NCBI GenBank assembly: GCA_027487485.1
Contig: JAIYDN010000076.1
Span: forward strand, 119,223 to 183,222
Length of the DNA: 64,000 nucleotides
Reading direction: 5' to 3'
Source of the DNA: Planctomycetaceae bacterium
GTDB taxonomy: Bacteria > Planctomycetota > Planctomycetia > Pirellulales > Pirellulaceae
Shown here: positions 17,749 to 26,077 of the stretch, one piece after another
Numbering within the stretch: position 1 is the stretch's first letter
Layout: every line of letters starts with the position of its first letter
The notes under the pieces: generated by a model
Database searches by the model: none
What the model was told of the DNA's origin: nothing
The model's input: only the letters and a program-made list of their open reading frames with translations
Made by a program: the position numbers and the translations under genes

Positions 17749-19191
17749 TTACATCACGGCAGGAACAAAGAACCAAACAATCGTGAGCACAACACAAATG
17801 GTGTAGGCCACGAAAAGACTTGGCCGGAAGACTCGCAATGGCAAGTACTCGTCGCTCTTTTCGTACAACTTGCTAAGAACCCGCCAGTAGTATCCGGCTG
17901 CAATCACCGCATTGAACGCCATCAGAATCGCCATAGCAATACTCAGGCCGTCTTTGGTTCCTGCTGCTATGGTGCCCATAAACACCAGAAACTTCGCCCA
18001 GAAACCTGCGGTCAGCGGCAATCCGATCATGCTGATCAAACAAACGGTCATTCCCAACGACGCAGCAGGGCGGCGATAAAACATCCCCGACAAATCACCG
18101 ATCAACTGAGTCTTACCGCCAGCTGCTTCAATCTCACCCAAGCAAGCGAAGAATCCAAGGGTCATGGCTGCATAAGCAGCCAAATACGAATAAAGAACAT
18201 TGGGCTCTGCATTGTCGCGTAGCAACGCGGTCATCGCCAACATCAAGTAACCCGTGTGTGCCACGCTCGAGTAAGCAAGCAATCTTCTTAAATTGTTCTG
18301 AGCCGACGCAAAGAAGTTCCCGACTAACATGGTCAACGCGGAGCATACGAACAAAACTGGAACCACAATCTCGATCGTTTGAGAATTCAGCCCAGTACCC
18401 ATGACACGAATCAAGGCAACAAAGCCCGCAACCTTCGGCAAATAACTCATGATGCCAGCCATTGTCAGGCTTGTTCCATCAAACACATCAGGAGCATAAA
18501 AATGGAACGGAACCGCAGTGACTCGAAAGGCCAAGCCGCACATCACCAGAACCAGAGCAAACGAAGTAAGTCGACCGGCCCCAGAAAAGTTGCTCTGAAT
18601 CACTTGCAAGTTGGTAGAACCCACAAAACCATACAGATAGCTAACCCCAAGCAAGAAGAAGCTGGACGCGAACGCACTCAGAAGGAAATACTTGATCGTC
18701 GCTTCAGCACCTGCATTGTCGCCTTTCACAATACCCAACAAAACATAGGTCGGAATACTGATCAATTCGAGCCCCAGAAACAAAGAGACAAGATCGTTGG
18801 ATGCTCCGACAACAGGCACCGCACCAATCATGATCAACAGCCCGCCGTAGTATTCGCCCAAATGGGAACTGGGAGCAGTCGACCAAGACATCAGCACCAA
18901 GATCAACCCACCCAACAGTGCTAATCTCTCCGACGCAAGCGCCGCATCGTCGAACCGAAACATGCCTTGGCCTAGCTCTTCAGGCACCACCCTGAAGTAG
19001 CCGAACAATCCAGCAGACACCAGCAACGCTAGGGAGATTAGTGCCATGTACGTGCGTTGCCCATGAACATCTCGGTTCGCTCCCGTCTTCAACAAAAGCG
19101 AAGCTGCCATCAGTACAGACCCGCCCAAAACAAGCGTCAGGGCAGGTAACATCAGGGTAAGCGATGACTTGATGGTTTGTAGTGTATCCAC
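17749..19191 (-). CDS. nuoN: NADH-quinone oxidoreductase subunit N
   Basis: NuoN is one of three antiporter-like proton-pumping subunits of complex I in the membrane arm. The 480-aa sequence is almost wholly hydrophobic with about 14 helices. It keeps the conserved VSLFLGLELISIPTYVL helix with its glutamate, the lysine-bearing broken-helix region and SSVAHTGYLMLA. The start is GTG at 19191. It is the last gene of the nuo operon, 89 nt after nuoM, and its end faces the permease gene across the repeat-bearing gap. Confidence 0.95.
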   Translation of the reverse strand: MDTLQTIKSSLTLMLPALTLVLGGSVLMAASLLLKTGANRDVHGQRTYMALISLALLVSAGLFGYFRVVPEELGQGMFRFDDAALASERLALLGGLILVLMSWSTAPSSHLGEYYGGLLIMIGAVPVVGASNDLVSLFLGLELISIPTYVLLGIVKGDNAGAEATIKYFLLSAFASSFFLLGVSYLYGFVGSTNLQVIQSNFSGAGRLTSFALVLVMCGLAFRVTAVPFHFYAPDVFDGTSLTMAGIMSYLPKVAGFVALIRVMGTGLNSQTIEIVVPVLFVCSALTMLVGNFFASAQNNLRRLLAYSSVAHTGYLMLAMTALLRDNAEPNVLYSYLAAYAAMTLGFFACLGEIEAAGGKTQLIGDLSGMFYRRPAASLGMTVCLISMIGLPLTAGFWAKFLVFMGTIAAGTKDGLSIAMAILMAFNAVIAAGYYWRVLSKLYEKSDEYLPLRVFRPSLFVAYTICVVLTIVWFFVPAVM

Positions 19192-19280
19192 GGTTTACGC
19201 CAAAATCTAAACTAGTTGAAGGGGTGTCTGCCTGCTGCCAAGATAACTTCGGGGCAGCATTTTGTTGTGTAGAAGCTTAA

Positions 19281-20945
19281 CTACTTCGTTTGAGCGAGCG
19301 TATCGATCTCGGGGTGAATTGCCTTCGAGCTAGGCTCGGAAATTCGAACGATTCGCTTCACATCTTGATCAAATAACTGGATCGAATCTTGAGGACGCAC
19401 GCCGATGTACAAACAAACGAAAGCCATTGCCAAAAGCGGACCGAACTCGCGTACCGACAGGTCTGTCGAAACCAAAAGAGCGTTTCGTGGTTTGGCCGGA
19501 CCCGAACTACCAAACAAAACTCGCTGGACAATGCGCAATCCGTACCATGCACCCAAAACAGTACCAAGTACTGCAATCGCAACAAAAATCCCTGATACGC
19601 GGATCATTCCTGTCATCGCTAGTAGTTCTCCAACGAAACCATTCAAGCCTGGTAACCCAGCGCCTGCAAGCGTGAAGAAAACCAGCAACACGCTCAGTTT
19701 TGGATAAAGAGACGCGAAGCCCTGGTCCTGTGCGTCCAACGAAACTTTCCCTTGCCTTTGCTCGAGCATTCCCAGCAACAGAAACATACCGCAGGTGATG
19801 ATTCCATGATTGAACATCTGGATCGTTGCACCAGACAGCCCTTCGCTATTCATAGACATTAGCCCCAAAGTAATGAAACCGACGTGACTGATGGAGCTGT
19901 AAGCCAATACCTTCCTCAAGTCCGATTGGGACAGTGCTACCATCGCACCATAGACAATGGCTAACGCTCCAAGCCCGCCAAACAACATCTGTCCCGTCGT
20001 TGAAAGAGCCAATGGAGTTAAGGGAATCACGATTCGAATGATCCCAAAGACCCCAAGTTTTGCGACAACCGACGCAATCAAAGCCGTCGTATTTGGATGA
20101 GCTGCCGCATAGGTTGTTGGCAACCAAGTATGCAATGGCAAAATGGCGAGCTTGATTCCAAAACCTAGAAGCAACAGCAGAACAATCCAACCTTCCTTTT
20201 CCATCAGCATCGGGATTGCAAACTTATCGCCACCTGCAGCGGCATTGATGGCGGCCTGCTGGGTTTCATTGGCTATCGCAGATAATGCTTCCAAGGAAAC
20301 GGTGGAAGCACGGTCTGGCGTGTCGGATTGCAAAGCGATGCCAATCAAACCCAAGACCATCGGCACGCTACCTACAAGGGTGTACAGCAAGAACTTACGA
20401 GAAGCTTGTTGCGACTCCTTTTGGTTCCCCCAACCATTGATCAACAAGATCAAGGGAAGTAGCACTGCCTCGAAAAACAGGTAGAACGAAAGCAGATCCA
20501 TCGAAAGAAACACACCGAGCAGCATGGACTGAGTGATCAGTAGGAGTGCCAAGTAGCTCGCCAATCGTTCCTTGATCTGAATCGTTGCCATCACCATGGT
20601 AGCAAAACCAACAATACCGGTAAGCAGAACCATGAGCGCACCGATACCATCGGATCCGAATTGCAGCTGCCACTGGACCTCATGCCCTCCAACAGAAACT
20701 GGCAATCGAATCTGCAACCAGTCGGGAGCAAAGCTCACGCGTGCATGAATGGTAGCTTCCTTCAGTGCGTTCTCGCCATCCGTTGCACCTAGGACCTGGA
20801 ACAAAAGCAAGATGCTCAGTCCAAGCACCAAAGCCGACGCACCCAGAGCCAAGCCGACCATCGACTCGCCTTTGCCGCCAAAGATAAAAATCCCAATGCC
20901 GATAAACAGTGGGAGCAGAATTAGGATTGGTATTAGAAGTGTCAT
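19281..20945 (-). CDS. nuoM: NADH-quinone oxidoreductase subunit M
   Basis: NuoM is the middle antiporter-like proton-pumping subunit of complex I. The 554-aa polytopic protein shows the conserved FYLFFEAVLLPLILLI helix with its proton-path Glu, the HTWLPTTYAAAHP loop and LAYSSISHVGFITLGL. A loop of about 50 residues rich in Ala/Thr/Asp (near residues 215-250) enlarges it relative to the usual 500 aa. The start is ATG at 20945, 14 nt after the nuoL stop, so the two are tightly coupled. Confidence 0.96.
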   Translation of the reverse strand: MTLLIPILILLPLFIGIGIFIFGGKGESMVGLALGASALVLGLSILLLFQVLGATDGENALKEATIHARVSFAPDWLQIRLPVSVGGHEVQWQLQFGSDGIGALMVLLTGIVGFATMVMATIQIKERLASYLALLLITQSMLLGVFLSMDLLSFYLFFEAVLLPLILLINGWGNQKESQQASRKFLLYTLVGSVPMVLGLIGIALQSDTPDRASTVSLEALSAIANETQQAAINAAAGGDKFAIPMLMEKEGWIVLLLLLGFGIKLAILPLHTWLPTTYAAAHPNTTALIASVVAKLGVFGIIRIVIPLTPLALSTTGQMLFGGLGALAIVYGAMVALSQSDLRKVLAYSSISHVGFITLGLMSMNSEGLSGATIQMFNHGIITCGMFLLLGMLEQRQGKVSLDAQDQGFASLYPKLSVLLVFFTLAGAGLPGLNGFVGELLAMTGMIRVSGIFVAIAVLGTVLGAWYGLRIVQRVLFGSSGPAKPRNALLVSTDLSVREFGPLLAMAFVCLYIGVRPQDSIQLFDQDVKRIVRISEPSSKAIHPEIDTLAQTK

Positions 20946-20959
20946 GTGATGGTGTTTTG

Positions 20960-22915
20960 CTATCGAGTAGCGATCCAGACGGCAAGTGCCGCGATTCCTA
21001 CGGCTGTAATGTACGAGTATCCTGGCAATCGTCCGTTCTGAACTCGTTGCCCAAGTAGACCAAACAATCGAGGAACAGAAGCAATTTGCATCGCAAGACT
21101 ATCTATCACATTGGTGTCGAACCAGCCCAGCAATCGTGAGAACCACTCGAGCGGTGCAACGAGCAAGAAATTGTAGACCCAATCAATGTACAACCGATTG
21201 CGACCAAAATCGGCGAATGCGACCCAGGCTCCCGACGAAGCCGTACTGGGCCCTAACTTGGAAAGTCCATACCCAATCCCAATACCGACAACTGCCAGTA
21301 TTCCAGACACTGCCATCACCCAAAGCTCTTCGTGATGCTCTCCGTGAGCGTGCAATGCGGGGGTCTGACCCAAATAATTGCCCAGCACATGCGTTGGCCC
21401 TAACGCCAAACCAGCCAAGACAGCTCCAATGGCAAGCACCAACATCGGCGAAAGCATCACATTCGTTGCTTCATGTGCGTGATGTCCAGCCTCGTCAGGA
21501 ACCTTTTCGTTCCCATGAAACGTTCGGAAATAAGCTCTGGAAGTATAAACCGCCGTCATCAATGCGGTCACAAATCCTATTCCCAGCAAAATCGAAAACT
21601 GGTTGCCATACTCGCCATCTTTGCTGGCATCGGCTAGGACCGCCAAAATCCCGTCCTTGCTGAAAAATCCTGCCAGGGGGGGAAGACCCGCTAAAGCCGC
21701 AGCACCAATCAGAAACAGAATGTTTGTCTTGGGCAGCACTTTCCGAAGACCGCCGAACTGCCGCATATCGATAATGTCCCCCATCGCATGCATCACGTTA
21801 CCGGCGGATAAAAACAAAAGTGCCTTGAAGAATGCATGGGTCACAAGATGGAACATGGCTGCAGTTACAGCAACAACCATCAGGTCTTTGATCGCTCCGG
21901 CCCCAAGAGCCATGAACAAATAGCCCAATTGGCTCACCGTGGAATAGGCCAGTACACGCTTCAAATCATCTTGAAACAACGCCATCCAAGCTGCAATGAA
22001 CGCGGTGATGCCACCAAGCCATGCGACCGCACTGAGCACCGCCGGGGTGGATTCCGTTAAGGGAGACAACCGAGCCATCAAATAAACCCCCGCCGTCACC
22101 ATCGTTGCCGCGTGAATCAAAGCCGAAACAGGCGTCGGGCCTTCCATCGCATCCGGCAACCACACGTGGAACGGGAACTGAGCGGATTTACCTATCGCTC
22201 CTATCATCAATAGGAAACCAATGGTGGTCAGCAATTCTGGATGCTGAGTCGCCATCAGTGGCACGGCACTGAAAATGTTCGTGAAGTCCAACCTTGCAAA
22301 GAAATTCGCTGCATCCACCCCTTGGGTTTGGCCCATCGTGTACGCGAGCAACAGAATGCCAAATAGGAAGAAGCAGTCAGCAACTCGGTTTACCAAAAAT
22401 GCTTTGGTGGCAGCCTTGGCAGCACTAGGCTTCCTAAACCAAAAGCCAATCAGCAAATAGGAACAAGTACCAACCCCTTCCCAGAACGCGTACAACATCA
22501 AAAGGTTATGGGAAAGCACCAGCATGGTCATCGAAAAAACGAAGCCACAGAAAACCGCGTAGTACCGTGCGAAGCCAGGGTCATCATGCATGTAATCTTT
22601 GGAGTAGATCGCGATCATTGCCGAAATCGAAGTCACGACTACCAGCAACGACAAACACAGCGTGTCTACCTTCAAAGAGATGTCTAAAGTAAGCCCGCCG
22701 ACGTTCAAATACCGGTAGCCTTCGAAGAGCGTGTTTCCGGATTCCCCTTGGGCGCCAAAAAGCACTAAACAAATCGTAAACAGCGCGGAGAACACCAGCG
22801 AAATGATCGCTGGCAAGTGCGCAATCTTCCGATCCCCTCGTAAAGATAAAATCGTGCAAGCAATACAACCCAACAAAGGGGAAATCGGAACCATCCAAGC
22901 GAAAAGACTATGCAT
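20960..22915 (-). CDS. nuoL: NADH-quinone oxidoreductase subunit L
   Basis: NuoL is the distal proton-pumping subunit that also forms the long lateral helix of complex I. The 651-aa protein has the typical YAFWEGVGTCSYLLIGFW helix, HVWLPDAMEGPTPVSALIH, and LAYSTVSQLGYLFMALG. The start at ATG 22915 gives the usual NuoL N-terminus and overlaps the nuoK stop by 8 nt; GAGG lies 9 nt upstream. The frame is open further upstream but would run deep into nuoK. A His-rich segment (AGHHAHEAT, then HAHGEHHEE) lies in the loop before the final helices. Confidence 0.96.
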   Translation of the reverse strand: MHSLFAWMVPISPLLGCIACTILSLRGDRKIAHLPAIISLVFSALFTICLVLFGAQGESGNTLFEGYRYLNVGGLTLDISLKVDTLCLSLLVVVTSISAMIAIYSKDYMHDDPGFARYYAVFCGFVFSMTMLVLSHNLLMLYAFWEGVGTCSYLLIGFWFRKPSAAKAATKAFLVNRVADCFFLFGILLLAYTMGQTQGVDAANFFARLDFTNIFSAVPLMATQHPELLTTIGFLLMIGAIGKSAQFPFHVWLPDAMEGPTPVSALIHAATMVTAGVYLMARLSPLTESTPAVLSAVAWLGGITAFIAAWMALFQDDLKRVLAYSTVSQLGYLFMALGAGAIKDLMVVAVTAAMFHLVTHAFFKALLFLSAGNVMHAMGDIIDMRQFGGLRKVLPKTNILFLIGAAALAGLPPLAGFFSKDGILAVLADASKDGEYGNQFSILLGIGFVTALMTAVYTSRAYFRTFHGNEKVPDEAGHHAHEATNVMLSPMLVLAIGAVLAGLALGPTHVLGNYLGQTPALHAHGEHHEELWVMAVSGILAVVGIGIGYGLSKLGPSTASSGAWVAFADFGRNRLYIDWVYNFLLVAPLEWFSRLLGWFDTNVIDSLAMQIASVPRLFGLLGQRVQNGRLPGYSYITAVGIAALAVWIATR

Positions 22916-23399
22916 GAGAAGAAACCTCGTGCGTACGTGTACTGACTTTATCTGCCGTTCCAGATTCGTTGGCTTCAAAATCCGATGGAACCGGACGCTC
23001 CAAAGGATCCAATCCAGCAGGCGTTAGAATCGGAAACTCCATTGCCGCGTCGCCAAATCGAACCGGTGATTCGGAAACCTTCGGAATGATGGTCTCACTG
23101 AGGTCATCCCAAGCCTTGACATCCAAGGTTGCCTTTCGGCGATACAACGAAACAACTAACGCCAGAGCAATGGCCGCTTCACATGCGGCAATCGTTAACA
23201 CCATGATCGCCAGAATCTGCCCCTGATAATTTTGGTGATGTCTAGCAAAGGTGATCAGATTCACACTGACACCCGACAACATCATTTCGAGCGACAGGAA
23301 CATCAGAATCAGCGACCGTCGGCTCAAAAAACCAACAAGCCCTGCACAAAACAACACCCCACCAAAGACAAGCAAATTTTGTGTGATCGTATCATTCAT
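22908..23399 (-). CDS. nuoK: NADH-quinone oxidoreductase subunit K with C-terminal extension
   Basis: NuoK is a small three-helix subunit of the complex I membrane arm. The first ~100 residues are typical, with the two essential glutamates in SLEMMLSGVSVNLI and CEAAIALALVVSLYRR. The protein is 163 aa, about 60 longer than usual; the extra, hydrophilic tail is rich in Pro, Glu and Ser and would lie in the cytoplasm or at the membrane surface. Its ATG overlaps the nuoJ stop (ATGA) and its stop overlaps the nuoL start by 8 nt. The tail may be lineage specific. Confidence 0.93.
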   Translation of the reverse strand: MNDTITQNLLVFGGVLFCAGLVGFLSRRSLILMFLSLEMMLSGVSVNLITFARHHQNYQGQILAIMVLTIAACEAAIALALVVSLYRRKATLDVKAWDDLSETIIPKVSESPVRFGDAAMEFPILTPAGLDPLERPVPSDFEANESGTADKVSTRTHEVSSHA

Positions 23400-24175
23400 G
23401 ATAAATTCTCCGCTGGTCGTTGGGCCAAAGCAATCGCTCCAATGGTTGCGACAAGCAAGACGGCGCCCGCAAGTTCTACTGCAATCAAATAGTCTGTGTA
23501 CAACGAACGACCCAATCCAGCCGTCGTGCCTGGCACCGACATCGACTCGATCGGTTGAGTCTTCAAGAAATCAATGGCAGCCGATGACCGCAGATCTTCA
23601 GGCAAGACTGCACCGCTGTACGGACGGGATGCGTCTGGGGAAGCCAACTTGATACCTTTCGCCCCTGTGACGCACATGGTAATCGTTATCAGCAAGACAG
23701 CACCGATCGCCGCCGCCACGACTGGGTGCGTCAGCTGAACGTCATATGTTCTTAGCTGCGTCTGCTGAGCAAACATCAAAACAAACAAGAAGATAATGAT
23801 CGTTGCACCCGCATAGACGATCATGGTCGCAGCTGCCAAAAACAAGGCCGACTGCATGAACATGATCCCGCATGTTGAGAGAACCGCAGTCGCAAAACCC
23901 AACGCTGCATACACTGGTTCGCGAGCAACCAGAAAACTGATCCCACCCGCCGTCGCGATGGAGCAAAAACACATCAGCATCACAGACTCCATCGTCGAAG
24001 GAGCAAAACCGATAGCGAAGACAATTGCCCCGCAAAACGAGATTACCCCAGCTGCCATGAGCTGCTTTGATTTGGCGAGCACCCCGTGCTGCAACAAAAG
24101 ATAAGCCAAAGCACCAAGCACAATCGGTGTGATCATGCCCAACTGCCAAGTCGGTTCTGTAAATTGATAATCCAT
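23396..24175 (-). CDS. nuoJ: NADH-quinone oxidoreductase subunit J
   Basis: NuoJ is a five-helix membrane subunit lying beside NuoK and NuoA near the quinone channel of complex I. The 259-aa sequence keeps EPVYAALGFATAVLSTCG and the pi-bulge helix region AATMIVYAGATIIIFLFVLM. A loop of about 60 residues lies before the last helix. The start is ATG 24175 (MDYQFTEP), 19 nt after the nuoI stop; longer in-frame versions would overlap nuoI by about 80 nt and add a charged, non-membrane leader. Its stop overlaps nuoK by ATGA. Confidence 0.93.
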   Translation of the reverse strand: MDYQFTEPTWQLGMITPIVLGALAYLLLQHGVLAKSKQLMAAGVISFCGAIVFAIGFAPSTMESVMLMCFCSIATAGGISFLVAREPVYAALGFATAVLSTCGIMFMQSALFLAAATMIVYAGATIIIFLFVLMFAQQTQLRTYDVQLTHPVVAAAIGAVLLITITMCVTGAKGIKLASPDASRPYSGAVLPEDLRSSAAIDFLKTQPIESMSVPGTTAGLGRSLYTDYLIAVELAGAVLLVATIGAIALAQRPAENLS

Positions 24176-24194
24176 AATTTGTATCGCTTTCGGC

Positions 24195-24818
24195 TTAGCC
24201 GTGGCGTCCCCTTCCTGGCGGAGGTGGACCTTGTTTTGCCGTCGAAGCCTCTTCAGAAGCAGGCCCCAACGCACCTCGATTGGTACGAATCGGATCGCGT
24301 CCCGAATTGATGGTCTCGTCGAACACGGCGAGTAACTTCTCCTTGTCGAAAATCATCTCCTGTCGGGACATTCCAGTCAGGTCGTAAACGCTCGTTAACT
24401 CGATAGCATCCACCGGACAAGCCTCTTCACACATCCCGCAATAGATACAGCGCAATTCGTCGATCGTGAACGTTTCCGGAAACTTATCGCGATCCTTCCA
24501 ATGTGGATCGTCCTTCGGTGCGGGGGCAGCAATGATCTCAATACAATTGGCAGGGCATGCTGTTTGGCACATGTAACATGCCACGCACTTGACTCGACCT
24601 GCCTCATCCCGGTTCAGTCGATGAACCCCACGGTAGTTTGCCGGAATCACTGGTTCCACGTCAGGATACTGCCTAGTCGTGGTCTTGCCAGAAAAAGCAT
24701 GTTTCAACGCAGTCATCAAACCAGAAGCAATCGCTGGTAAATACATCGCTTCTACCCAACCAAGCTTCGGCTCTGCGCCCCACTTGACGGTTTTTACCTT
24801 CTTCGTTTCGGTACTCAT
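24195..24818 (-). CDS. nuoI: NADH-quinone oxidoreductase subunit I
   Basis: NuoI carries the N6a and N6b [4Fe-4S] clusters on the electron path from NADH to quinone. Both ferredoxin motifs are complete: CVACYMCQTACPANC and CIYCGMCEEACPVDA. The 207-aa protein has an amphipathic N-terminal helix (GLMTALKHAFSG) that contacts the membrane and a C-terminal tail with several prolines. The ATG at 24818 overlaps the nuoH stop (ATGA). Confidence 0.97.
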   Translation of the reverse strand: MSTETKKVKTVKWGAEPKLGWVEAMYLPAIASGLMTALKHAFSGKTTTRQYPDVEPVIPANYRGVHRLNRDEAGRVKCVACYMCQTACPANCIEIIAAPAPKDDPHWKDRDKFPETFTIDELRCIYCGMCEEACPVDAIELTSVYDLTGMSRQEMIFDKEKLLAVFDETINSGRDPIRTNRGALGPASEEASTAKQGPPPPGRGRHG

Positions 24819-26008
24819 ACTGTCACCTCACTCAAAATCGATCCCGCTTTCGGACGTCCAGCCGAACGTGGCATGTTGATCGTCGATTGCAGATTTCTTG
24901 CACTTATCAGGGAAGCTACAAACAGGAACACCGCCGTGAACGACAACAAATGCTTCGGCAGATCAAAAGTAAACACTACAGCGACGCAAACAAGATTGAC
25001 CAATCCCAGCGGAATCAACCCTTTCCAGGCCAGTCCCATCAATTGATCGAAACGGAATCGAGGCAACGCCCACCTGAGCAACATGATGAACGCAACCACC
25101 ATCGAAACCTTGGCCACTAATACAAACGTTCTGAGCAGCATGCCGCCAAGCCCTGCGTCCACCGGTCCTGACAAGCCTGGAAAATGCCATCCACCAAAAA
25201 ACAGCAATGCAGTTAAGAAACTGACCGTGACTACGTGTGTATATTCGGCCAAGAAGAACAAAACAAACTTGATTCCACCGTACTCCGTATGAAAACCACC
25301 CACCAGTTCCTGCTCACACTCCGGCAAGTCAAACGGCAAACGATTGGTTTCCGCCAAAGCACTCGTGAAGAAAACGATCAATGCCAGAGGTTGCCAGAAG
25401 ATGTTCCAGTTCCAAAAGTCTCCGCCCTGGGCTGCAACGATATGCTCGATATTCAAGGAGCCAGCAGCAACAACAATTCCAATGATCGAAAGTCCAAGAG
25501 GGATTTCATAGCTGATGAACTGCGCACAAGAGCGAATGGCCCCGTACAACGAATACTTATTGTTGGACGCCCAACCGCCCAAAATGATTCCGTACGCAGA
25601 CAGAGAACTGATGGCGATCATCATCATGATTCCAATGTCGATCCCAGGTGCAACAATGTACCGGAACCCGCTGGTGTAGTCGGTTGGAACTGGTCCAAAG
25701 GGCATCACCACCAAAGCAAACATGGCGGTCATCAAACTGAGCGTGGGTGCAATGAAATACAACAGTTTGAAGACGTGATCCGGAATCACTTGCTCTTTCA
25801 AAAAGAGCTTGATCGCATCCGCAATCGCCTGCAACAACCCAAAAGGCCCAACTCTATTTGGCCCAAGACGATCTTGAACATAAGCAGCGAGCTTCCGCTC
25901 GATGAAGGTCATGTACAGTCCCAACACTGGCACAAAGGCGAGAATCACACCGATGGCAGCAAGGGTCGGCCATAACGTCGGCCATATTTGCTGGAGGAAA
26001 TCGTACAT
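24815..26008 (-). CDS. nuoH: NADH-quinone oxidoreductase subunit H
   Basis: NuoH forms most of the quinone-binding chamber at the junction of the two arms of complex I. The 397-aa, eight-helix protein shows the diagnostic ERKLAAYVQDRLGPNRVGP motif near residues 37-55 and the ALAETNRLPFDLPECEQELV loop. A hydrophilic tail follows the last helix. It begins with ATG at 26008, 69 nt after the nuoG stop, and its TGA overlaps nuoI. Confidence 0.97.
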   Translation of the reverse strand: MYDFLQQIWPTLWPTLAAIGVILAFVPVLGLYMTFIERKLAAYVQDRLGPNRVGPFGLLQAIADAIKLFLKEQVIPDHVFKLLYFIAPTLSLMTAMFALVVMPFGPVPTDYTSGFRYIVAPGIDIGIMMMIAISSLSAYGIILGGWASNNKYSLYGAIRSCAQFISYEIPLGLSIIGIVVAAGSLNIEHIVAAQGGDFWNWNIFWQPLALIVFFTSALAETNRLPFDLPECEQELVGGFHTEYGGIKFVLFFLAEYTHVVTVSFLTALLFFGGWHFPGLSGPVDAGLGGMLLRTFVLVAKVSMVVAFIMLLRWALPRFRFDQLMGLAWKGLIPLGLVNLVCVAVVFTFDLPKHLLSFTAVFLFVASLISARNLQSTINMPRSAGRPKAGSILSEVTV

Positions 26009-26077
26009 AAGTCAGCTGCGTGTTAGTGTTGAAAGGTACTGTTCGTTCAGGCGTTCAAATACTAGAAATGCCAAGGA

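Noticed and set aside
22916..22978. Longer N-terminus of NuoL upstream of ATG 22915
   Set aside because: It would overlap nuoK by 71 nt and add a charged leader not found in NuoL proteins.
24176..24274. Longer N-terminus of NuoJ starting at 24274
   Set aside because: It runs inside nuoI and adds basic residues before a normal NuoJ start.
25235..25975. 246-codon plus-strand frame opposite nuoH
   Set aside because: Antisense shadow of a conserved membrane subunit; its composition (Gln/Arg/Asn rich) is what reverse-complemented hydrophobic codons give.
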